Shown: positions 7,680 to 14,406 of the stretch, in pieces | Position numbering within the stretch: the first letter of the stretch is position 1 | Layout: each line of letters opens with the position of its first letter | Source: Halobacteriales archaeon QS_9_67_17 | Lineage (GTDB): Archaea > Halobacteriota > Halobacteria > Halobacteriales > Haloarculaceae | Direction of reading: 5' to 3' | Length of the DNA stretch: 33,326 nucleotides | NCBI GenBank assembly: GCA_003023185.1 | Contig: PXSB01000056.1 | Span: 1-33,326, forward strand | Position numbers and translations under genes: made by a program | Notes under the pieces: generated by a model | The model's input: only the letters and a program-made list of their open reading frames with translations | Told to the model about the DNA's origin: nothing | The model's database searches: none

Positions 7680-8950
7680 CGTGCCCTCCGTGCCGCGCTT
7701 CGCCCGGCGGCGTAGCCCGTCGCAATAGAGACGCCGCTTCCCGACTTCTCGGCGGCGAAGTCGTAGCCGCCGAGCACCGACCCGGCGGCGCGCACGTTGT
7801 CGAACTCGACGCTATCGTCGCCGTCGACGGGCCTGAGGTCGCCGTCGGTGTGGACGCCGAACCGGGCGAAGTCGTGGTTGCCGAACGGCTCGCGGTCGAA
7901 CCAGTCGTAGCGGTCGTCGGCGTGTGCGACGTGACAGTCGAACACCGGTTCGTACACCCGCTCGCGGTCCGAGTCGATGCCCTTCCCGACCAGTCCCCCC
8001 GTAGCCAGCACGTACTGGTCGGCGCTGTTCGGGATGCGCGCGCCGTTCTTCTCGACGTACACCTGCTCGACGCGGCCGTCGCCGTCGTACCCGACGACCG
8101 GGTTGCCGGTCGCGATACTGACGCCCGCCTCGTCGAGGGCCGCGAACAGCGAGTCTTCGAGACGGAGGCCCGGCAGCGAGGGCGGGCCCATCGGCACCTC
8201 GAAGACGGCGGCGTCGAGTCGCTCCGCCAGTGCCGCCCGAATCTCGGCCGGGTCGTCGTCGCCGAGGATGGCCGGGAAGCCGATTCGCGGCTCGCCGTCG
8301 TGCTCGGCGGCGACCCGGTCGGCCAGCGCCGCGCGAACCGGGCACTCGCGTCCGTCGGCCGTGACCGTGCCGTTCGTGTCGAGCAGCTTCGCGTACCGGG
8401 TGATCGCCGCGTCGGCGCGAAGGTCGCCCGGGAACTGGATCGTGACGCCGCGAACGTCGAACGGAACGCCCGCGGCCGTGAGATGCGCGGCGACGTGCGG
8501 GGCGTCAAAGTCGGTCATCGACTCGATGCCGACGAGCAGCGCGTCGCGGCCGTCGCTCGCGATGCCGTCGCTGACCCCGGCCGGATAGCGCGCGGTCGGC
8601 TTGACCGTGCCGCCGTGGGTCGGGAGGAGGGCGTTCGCGTCGGTGTGACCGCCGCGGTAGCGGGGCGTCACCTCGTCGAACAGCGCCATCGCCTTGCGGA
8701 CCGTGTCGACGCCGACCGTCCGATATGGGTGGTCGGCCGGCAGGTTCGGGATGGCGTCGTACGGGTCGACCAGCGGTCCCTCGCCGTCGGCGGTGTAGCC
8801 GAGCACGTCCACCAGTCCGGAGGCGTTGCGGAGGGTGCTCTGCTTGGCGGCGACCAGCCGAACGTCTGCGCCCTCGCGTGCCGCCGCGAGCGCGCTCGTG
8901 AGGCCGGCGAGTCCGCCGCCGATCACGAGTACGTCGGACTCAATCGCCAC
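7676..8950 (-). CDS. glpB: Anaerobic glycerol-3-phosphate dehydrogenase subunit B
   Basis: GlpB is the flavoprotein subunit that works with GlpA and GlpC in oxidising glycerol-3-phosphate to dihydroxyacetone phosphate. The N-terminal dinucleotide-binding motif is [18 protein letters not shown], and the C-terminal FAD segment contains [27 protein letters not shown]. An open frame extends further upstream to 9010. The GTG at 8950 places the Rossmann strand right at the N-terminus, as in homologues, and gives a protein of 424 residues, the normal length. It overlaps the end of glpA by 11 nt and the start of glpC by 4 nt, so the three genes form one coupled operon. Confidence 0.93.
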   Translation of the reverse strand: MAIESDVLVIGGGLAGLTSALAAAREGADVRLVAAKQSTLRNASGLVDVLGYTADGEGPLVDPYDAIPNLPADHPYRTVGVDTVRKAMALFDEVTPRYRGGHTDANALLPTHGGTVKPTARYPAGVSDGIASDGRDALLVGIESMTDFDAPHVAAHLTAAGVPFDVRGVTIQFPGDLRADAAITRYAKLLDTNGTVTADGRECPVRAALADRVAAEHDGEPRIGFPAILGDDDPAEIRAALAERLDAAVFEVPMGPPSLPGLRLEDSLFAALDEAGVSIATGNPVVGYDGDGRVEQVYVEKNGARIPNSADQYVLATGGLVGKGIDSDRERVYEPVFDCHVAHADDRYDWFDREPFGNHDFARFGVHTDGDLRPVDGDDSVEFDNVRAAGSVLGGYDFAAEKSGSGVSIATGYAAGRSAARRAR

Positions 8951-10637
8951 GCTGATCGCCTCCGTCAGCGGCGACGCCGGCATCGAACGCGCCGAAGTCG
9001 ACCGGGTCACCGTCGGCCGGGTCGTTGTCGCGGTTCTGTGTCGTCGCGTGAAGCGCGTAGTTCAACATCGCCTGCGAGAGCTGTTCGCCCCACAGCGCGT
9101 GTCGCTGGCCCGTCCACCGCTCTCGGAGGAGGTCATCCCACGCCTCGCGGACGACCGCTTCCTCGTGGTCGTCGTGCAGTTCGCCGGCGAGTCGGTGACA
9201 GCAGAAGCCGCCCTGACAGCTCCCCATCGAGGCGCGGGTGCGGAGCCGGACGGCGTTGAGATCCGACCCGGACTGGTCGACGGCGTCCTGTATCTCGGCG
9301 CGCGTCACCGCCTCGCAGTTACACACCGTCGGGTTTGGGCCCGACGTTTCGAGCACGTCGTCGGCCCGCGAGCCGAGGCGTTCGACGCTCCGGCGGCCGA
9401 TGGGCGACCGGAGGTCGAACTCGTCCATGTAGTCGCGCAGCACCGAGAACTCCTCGCTGCCCGGCAGGGACACGTCGGCGGTGCGGCAGTCGGCGTCGAC
9501 GCCGAACCGCTCGCAGACGTGGTCGCTGACCGCCTCGGCCATCAGCCGGTAGGTCGTGAGCTTCCCGCCGACGATGGTGGTCAGCCCGTCGAGCGCGTCG
9601 CGCTCGGCGTGGTCGAGCAGGAAGAAGTCACGGGTGATGTCTGTCGGGTCGTCGCTGTCGACCGAGGGCGGTTCGTACAGCGGTCGCACCCCCCAGAAGG
9701 AGCGGATCGTCCGCGCGTCCCGCAGCATCGGCACCAGCTCCGCGAGGGTGTCGATCATCATGTCGACCTCCCACTGCTCCTCGGGGTACTCCTCGGGATC
9801 GTCGACCTCCTCGTCAGTCGTGCCGAGGATGGCCGCCGTCTCGTGTGGCACGATGATGTCCGCGTCCCCCTTCGGCCGACAGCGGTTGATGACGGTGTCG
9901 ACTTGCCGGGTGTTCATCACCGTCATCACGCCCTTCGAGGGGCGAACCTCGATGTCGACGCCCGCCATCGCGCCGGTCCGGCCGGCCCACGCGCCCGTCG
10001 CGTTGACGACGTGGTCGGCGCGGATAATCTCGGTACCGCCCTCCGTGCCGTGGACGTGTTTGCCCGGGCCGGATGCGTGGTCGAGTTCCGCGCCGACCAC
10101 CTCGCGGTCCTCGACACGTATGTCCGTCACCGTCGAGTGGGTCTCGATCCGGGCACCGTGTTCGCGGGCGCTCGCGGCGTTCGCGACCACGAGCCGGAAC
10201 GGGTCGACGGCTCCGTCGGGGACCGAGATCGCCTTCTCGATGTCCGGCGCGAGATGCGGCTCCACGGCACGGGCTTCCTCCGCCGAGAGCACTTCCGTCG
10301 GGATGCCGCTCGCCGCACAGCCGTCCAGTTTCTCTTGAAAATACGCCTCGGAGTCCTCGGGTCGCTTGACGAACAGGCCGCCGGTCGTCTCGACGCAGTG
10401 GCTGGCGATGTCGCGGAGCACGCGGTTCTCCTCGATACACTCCGCGGCGCTCACCTGATCGGAGACGGCGTAGCGCCCGCCGCTGTGGAGCAGGCCGTGC
10501 ATCCGGCCCGTCGTGCCGTGCGTCAGATTCCCCTGCTCGACGAGCGTCACCCCGACGCCCCGCATCGAGAGGTCCCGGGCGATCCCAGCCCCGGTCGAGC
10601 CGCCGCCGATGACGAGGACCTCGGTCTGCCGTGACAC
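8940..10637 (-). CDS. glpA: Anaerobic glycerol-3-phosphate dehydrogenase subunit A
   Basis: GlpA is the catalytic FAD subunit that converts glycerol-3-phosphate to dihydroxyacetone phosphate. Residues 1-40 hold the dinucleotide-binding [17 protein letters not shown] motif. The central DAO-type oxidase domain has FWGVRPLY and [12 protein letters not shown], a signature of glycerol-3-phosphate dehydrogenases. The C-terminal part carries a BFD-like 2Fe-2S cysteine set: CNCE followed by SCQGGFCC. At 565 residues it matches the long GlpA type and not aerobic GlpD. The start is GTG at 10637, supported by a TATA-like box about 30 nt upstream. It is the first gene of glpABC and diverges from the membrane protein-glpK unit, so the two halves of glycerol catabolism share one control region. 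Confidence 0.95.
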   Translation of the reverse strand: MSRQTEVLVIGGGSTGAGIARDLSMRGVGVTLVEQGNLTHGTTGRMHGLLHSGGRYAVSDQVSAAECIEENRVLRDIASHCVETTGGLFVKRPEDSEAYFQEKLDGCAASGIPTEVLSAEEARAVEPHLAPDIEKAISVPDGAVDPFRLVVANAASAREHGARIETHSTVTDIRVEDREVVGAELDHASGPGKHVHGTEGGTEIIRADHVVNATGAWAGRTGAMAGVDIEVRPSKGVMTVMNTRQVDTVINRCRPKGDADIIVPHETAAILGTTDEEVDDPEEYPEEQWEVDMMIDTLAELVPMLRDARTIRSFWGVRPLYEPPSVDSDDPTDITRDFFLLDHAERDALDGLTTIVGGKLTTYRLMAEAVSDHVCERFGVDADCRTADVSLPGSEEFSVLRDYMDEFDLRSPIGRRSVERLGSRADDVLETSGPNPTVCNCEAVTRAEIQDAVDQSGSDLNAVRLRTRASMGSCQGGFCCHRLAGELHDDHEEAVVREAWDDLLRERWTGQRHALWGEQLSQAMLNYALHATTQNRDNDPADGDPVDFGAFDAGVAADGGDQRGD

Positions 10638-10663
10638 GCTACCCGGATTGTAGCCGGAGCGTC

Positions 10664-10670
10664 TTATCCT
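10664..10670 (-). promoter_or_regulatory. Probable TATA element of glpABC
   Basis: Read on the minus strand this is AGGATAA, centred about 30 nt before the GTG of glpA. That is consistent with a leaderless operon transcript. The same TTATCCT heptamer occurs again at 10741-10747, also in the shared intergenic region, and could be a binding site as well. Confidence 0.4.
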
Positions 10671-10831
10671 TGTCTCCGGTCACTCTTCGGGGTGTTCGCC
10701 TTCGAATCCACCGACTGTTGTGGGCGTCGTCAGAACCACGTTATCCTGCTTCTCCCCGTTAGTTTCTGCTTAATTTGCCACAGAGATCTATGCAGCCCCG
10801 CATTTTTGTGTTCGAGGATTTAGGTGACGGT

Positions 10832-11329
10832 ATGTCGGTGGCCGGTCGAACGGTCTCTGTTAAGCAGTTCCCTCATCTGCTCGGAGTCTGGACTGTCGTG
10901 TCGGCTATCACGGTCGGCATGACGCTGAACCGAGTGCTTCCGTGGATCATCGAGCGGTCACCACTGGTGTTTCAGGCTCTCCACTACATCATCGGTCCTG
11001 CATTACTCGTCGCAGTCGGCATCTACGTCGAACGTCGCTCCAGCAAGCCGTGGGTCGTTGCCATCGGGACGGTGTTCCTACTGTGGGGAGCGATGTCATT
11101 TGCGCTTGGCTGCCCGGCTGGTGGCTGCGACGTGCCAGACGGCTACTCGTATTTGCAGGGTATCAGGCTCGCTACGGACATTGGTATCGCGGGACCGAGC
11201 CTCTTGATAAGTGCTAAGCCCGAACAGTGTGCCTTCTCGTGTCCGTACCGCATCCAACTCATCCCGATGGCTATCGCGTATGCCGCTTTCGGTTACGGAC
11301 TCATGAACTGGAATTGTACGAGCCAATGA
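10832..11329 (+). CDS. Unrecognised membrane protein translationally coupled to glpK
   Basis: No family is recognised. From the ATG at 10832 the protein has 165 residues with four or five hydrophobic segments, including VWTVVSAITVGMTL, IIGPALLVAVGIYV, AIGTVFLLWGAMSFALG and LIPMAIAYAAFGYGL, so it is an integral membrane protein. A loop contains GCPAGGCD. There is no NPA box, so it is not a classical aquaglyceroporin. The 10832 start is preferred because AGGTGA (10822-10827) is a good ribosome binding site; an ATG at 10790 is also in frame. Its stop overlaps the glpK start (ATGA, 11326-11329). Codon use is clearly less GC-rich than in neighbours, which suggests a separate origin. A role in glycerol uptake or sensing is a guess from context only. 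Confidence 0.75.
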   Translation: MSVAGRTVSVKQFPHLLGVWTVVSAITVGMTLNRVLPWIIERSPLVFQALHYIIGPALLVAVGIYVERRSSKPWVVAIGTVFLLWGAMSFALGCPAGGCDVPDGYSYLQGIRLATDIGIAGPSLLISAKPEQCAFSCPYRIQLIPMAIAYAAFGYGLMNWNCTSQ

Positions 11330-12861
11330 CACAGGACACCTACGTCGGCGCGATAGATCAGGGGACGACCGGCACCCGGTTCATGATCTTCGACCACGGG
11401 GGAGATGTCGTCGCCAACGCGTACGAACAGCACGAACAGATCTACCCGGAACCGGGCTGGGTCGAACACGACCCCATCGAGATCTGGGAGAACACCAAGG
11501 CGGTCGTGACGGTCGGGCTCGCGGAGGCCGGGCTGGCGGCCGACCAGCTAGCGTCGCTGGGGATCACGAACCAGCGCGAGACGACCGTCATCTGGGACGC
11601 GCCGAGCGGGAAGCCGGTGTACAACGCGCTCGTCTGGCAGGACCGCCGCACGACCGACCGGGTCGAGGAACTGCAGGAAGCCGGGAAGGTCGAGGGGATC
11701 CGCGAGAAGACCGGACTGGAGTGTGACGCGTACTTCTCGGCAACCAAGGCGGAGTGGATACTCGACAACGCCGAGCCGCTGAAACTCGAGAGCGCTCGGT
11801 CTCGGGATCTCCGCGACCGCGCCCGCGAGGGCGAGCTACTGGTGGGAACCATCGACGCGTGGCTCATCTATAACCTCACGGGCAACCACGTCACCGATGT
11901 CTCCAACGCCTCGCGGACGATGCTGTACGACATCGAGGATCTGGACTGGGATCCCGACCTTCTCGAAGAGTTCGGCGTTCCGGCGGCGATGTTGCCGGAT
12001 GTGCGGCCGTCGTCCGACGAGGAGTACTACGGCCACACCGACCCGGACGGCTTCCTCGGTGCCGAGGTGCCGGTCGCCGGCGCGCTGGGCGACCAGCAGG
12101 CGGCGCTGTTCGGGCAGACCTGCTTCGACGCCGGCGACGCGAAGAACACGTACGGCACCGGCTCCTTCTACCTGATGAACACGGGCGAGACGCCCGTCGA
12201 GTCCGACCACGGCCTGCTCACCACCATCGGCTTCCAGCGCTCGGGCGAACCCGTCCAGTACGCGCTGGAAGGGTCGATCTTCGTCACCGGGGCCGCAATC
12301 GAGTGGCTCGAAGACATCGACCTGATCAACAACGCCGCGCAGACGGCCGAGCTCGCAAAGTCGGTCGATTCGACCGACGGCGTCTACGTGGTGCCGGCGT
12401 TCACCGGCTTGGGTGCCCCCCACTGGGACGGCCGCGCACGCGGGACGATAGTCGGGATGACCCGCGGGACGGAGAAGGCGCATCTGGTGCGGGCGACGCT
12501 GGAGGCAATCGGCTACCGGACGCGCGACATCGCCGCGGCGATGGAGGCCGATTCGGGCGTGGAGACGACCACGCTCCGGGTCGACGGCGGCGCGGTGAAG
12601 AACGACTTCCTCTGTCAGCTGCAGAGCGACATCATCCAGACGGACATCGTCCGTCCGGAGGTCGACGAGACGACGGCGCTCGGGGCGGCGTACGCCGCCG
12701 GTCTCGCCGTTGGCTACTGGGACAGCATCGACGAACTCCGGTCGAACTGGCAGGTCGACGAGACGTTCGAGCCGGCGATGGACGCCGAACGAGCGGACGA
12801 GATGTACGACCGGTGGGCCGACGCCGTCGAGCGCTCGCGCGGCTGGGCGAGCGAGGAGTGA
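11326..12861 (+). CDS. glpK: Glycerol kinase
   Basis: Glycerol kinase phosphorylates glycerol to glycerol-3-phosphate with ATP in the cytoplasm, which traps glycerol and feeds GlpABC. The FGGY-kinase fold is complete over 511 residues. Visible motifs are the phosphate-binding GAIDQGTTGTRF at the N-terminus, the substrate segment LVWQDRRT, GALGDQQAALFG, the YGTGSFYLMNTG segment, and the C-terminal ATP site LRVDGGAVKND. The frame is open further upstream, but ATG 11326 starts exactly one residue set before the conserved motif and overlaps the upstream stop. In haloarchaea glpK is essential for growth on glycerol and its promoter is glycerol-responsive; that is family knowledge, and here the promoter would lie before the upstream membrane protein gene. 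Confidence 0.96.
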   Translation: MTQDTYVGAIDQGTTGTRFMIFDHGGDVVANAYEQHEQIYPEPGWVEHDPIEIWENTKAVVTVGLAEAGLAADQLASLGITNQRETTVIWDAPSGKPVYNALVWQDRRTTDRVEELQEAGKVEGIREKTGLECDAYFSATKAEWILDNAEPLKLESARSRDLRDRAREGELLVGTIDAWLIYNLTGNHVTDVSNASRTMLYDIEDLDWDPDLLEEFGVPAAMLPDVRPSSDEEYYGHTDPDGFLGAEVPVAGALGDQQAALFGQTCFDAGDAKNTYGTGSFYLMNTGETPVESDHGLLTTIGFQRSGEPVQYALEGSIFVTGAAIEWLEDIDLINNAAQTAELAKSVDSTDGVYVVPAFTGLGAPHWDGRARGTIVGMTRGTEKAHLVRATLEAIGYRTRDIAAAMEADSGVETTTLRVDGGAVKNDFLCQLQSDIIQTDIVRPEVDETTALGAAYAAGLAVGYWDSIDELRSNWQVDETFEPAMDAERADEMYDRWADAVERSRGWASEE

Positions 12862-13004
12862 CCGACTCTAGTCTCGGAGCGTCGCCTCGTGGACGTTCGG
12901 GAGAGGGTGAGCCATTCCTCAGCCGGGCGCGTGCCGTTCGACTGGGCGGTGTGACGGTCGTCGCGAGCGGAAACCGGTTTGAACCGTCGGTTGCAAGGGG
13001 GTGT

Positions 13005-14102
13005 ATGAGCGACGATCGCGCGGATCTCCGGTTGCGGAAGCGCGTCGAGGAAATCCGGGATCTCGAAGGCCAAGGCACGGAGCTGGTGACGCTGTTCATC
13101 CCGCCGGACGACAACCTACAGAGTTGGGTGCGGCGGCTGAGCAGCGAGTACTCCGAGGCGGGCAACATCAAATCGAAGCGGACGCGGACGAACGTCCAGT
13201 CCGCGCTCAAGAAGGCGAAGAACCTGCTCCAGCAGTACAAGCAGACACCCGAGAACGGGCTGGTGGTGTTCACCGGACAGGTGGACGACGACTTCATTTC
13301 GCTGCTGTTCGACGACCTCCCACACCCCATCTCGGAGTCGAACTACATCTGTGACGACCACTTCCACACGGAGCCGGTCGAGAGTCTGGTCACGCCCGAC
13401 GAGGCGTACGGCCTGATCGTGGTCACCCGCGATAAGGCAACCATCGGCCTGCTGGTCGGCGACCGCATCGAGACGGTCCGCGAAATCGAGAGTCTCGTGA
13501 TGGGAAAGACCCGTGCCGGCGGTCAGAGTGCTCAACGGTTCAAGCGGATTCGCGAGAAACAAAAAGAGGAGCACTTCAAGGACGTGGCCGCCGCGGCCGC
13601 CGACACCTTCCTCGACGACGGGGGCGAGCAGTTGGACGTTGAGGGGGTGCTCATCGGCGGGACGGACATCACCGTCGACGACTTCGTGAGCCACGACTGG
13701 CTCGACTACCGGATCAAGGAGAACACGCTCGGCAAATTCAACGTCGCTCACGGCGACCAGACCGGGCTCAAACAGCTCGTCGACAAGTCAGAGAGCGTGC
13801 TGCAGGCGGACAAGCAGAGTCAGGCCCGCGAGCTGATGGGCCGATTCATGCAGGGACTGCGCGGCGACGCCGACCCGGCGGTGGCGTACGGCGACGAGGA
13901 GGTCGACCGCGCGCTGGAGTACGGCGCTGTCGACACAATTCTGCTGTCGGAGTCGCTCGACGGCGACCGGATCGACGAGCTGAGCGAGCGCGCCGAGAAC
14001 ATCGGCAGCGACGTACAGCTCGTCTCTACCGCCTTCGAGGAGGGCGAACAGCTTCGGAACGTGTTCGGCGGCGTGGCCGCCGTCCTGCGGTACGAGATCT
14101 GA
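13005..14102 (+). CDS. aRF1/eRF1-family release factor paralogue lacking the zinc minidomain
   Basis: This 365-residue protein has the key decoding and catalytic motifs of aRF1: NIKS at 54-57, YxCxxxF at 114-120 and GGQ at 172-174 (in AGGQSAQRF). The three-domain order is normal. It is about 50 residues shorter than standard haloarchaeal aRF1 (about 415). The missing part is in the C-terminal domain, where canonical proteins carry a minidomain with a CGNGH and CxxC zinc pattern; here the chain runs directly from VDTILLSESL to IGSDVQLVSTAFEEGEQL. It may be a second release factor or a specialised ribosome-rescue factor. The frame is open upstream, but ATG 13005 is preceded by GGGGGTG, a good ribosome binding site. 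If it were the only aRF1 in the genome, it would be the essential factor. Confidence 0.82.
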   Translation: MSDDRADLRLRKRVEEIRDLEGQGTELVTLFIPPDDNLQSWVRRLSSEYSEAGNIKSKRTRTNVQSALKKAKNLLQQYKQTPENGLVVFTGQVDDDFISLLFDDLPHPISESNYICDDHFHTEPVESLVTPDEAYGLIVVTRDKATIGLLVGDRIETVREIESLVMGKTRAGGQSAQRFKRIREKQKEEHFKDVAAAAADTFLDDGGEQLDVEGVLIGGTDITVDDFVSHDWLDYRIKENTLGKFNVAHGDQTGLKQLVDKSESVLQADKQSQARELMGRFMQGLRGDADPAVAYGDEEVDRALEYGAVDTILLSESLDGDRIDELSERAENIGSDVQLVSTAFEEGEQLRNVFGGVAAVLRYEI

Positions 14103-14117
14103 TTGCACCGAGCCGAG

Positions 14118-14389
14118 GGTAGTGTTCAGATACGCGGGTCGTCACTTGGCCGAGCAACCGCAGTGGGTGGGACTGAAAGGGGCCGGGCGCTCGACGACGC
14201 ACGACGACGCAAGGACCGCATCGCGAGCGACGCGAGCGGGCGGACCGCAGCGAGGTCCGCTCGCGGCTGGAGGCCGCTTGCACGGCCCGTGGAGCTTCGC
14301 TCCACGCTGCGCGCGAGGCGAGCGACCGGGGGCTTTCTCCACCTCGTTGGCCGGCTCTCCTCCGGAGCCACTCTTATCTGAACACTACC
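14118..14389 (+). repeat. Repeat element copy 2 (best-preserved ends)
   Basis: This 272-bp element occupies the gap between the convergent aRF1-like and mutS genes. Its ends are a perfect 15-bp inverted repeat: 14118-14132 (GGTAGTGTTCAGATA) and 14375-14389. Inside, the 5' block pairs with the 3' block. GGTGG (14166-14170) pairs with CCACC (14339-14343), and AAAG (14176-14179) with CTTT (14333-14336). GGG (14180-14182) faces GGG (14330-14332), and CCGG-G-CGCTC (14183-14192) pairs with GAGCG-A-CCGG (14320-14329) apart from one mismatch. The middle contains further hairpins such as GTGGAGC-TTC-GCTCCAC (about 14289-14305). No target-site duplication is evident and no gene is seen inside. Confidence 0.85.
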
Positions 14390-14406
14390 GGAGCGAACGG
14401 CGTCAG

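Noticed and set aside
7385-9259. Long plus-strand open frames opposite glpC, glpB and glpA
   Set aside because: These are antisense shadows caused by GC-rich codon bias. They are rich in Arg, Pro and His and lack any domain, while the minus-strand genes show complete motifs.
11836-12483. Minus-strand frame within glpK
   Set aside because: It is antisense to well-conserved glycerol kinase motifs, and composition is that of a shadow frame.
14118-14389. Repeat elements read as a CRISPR array or tRNA-like genes
   Set aside because: There are no short regular repeats with unique spacers, no cas genes, and no cloverleaf or CCA-proximal signature. Copies are dispersed singly over 33 kb.
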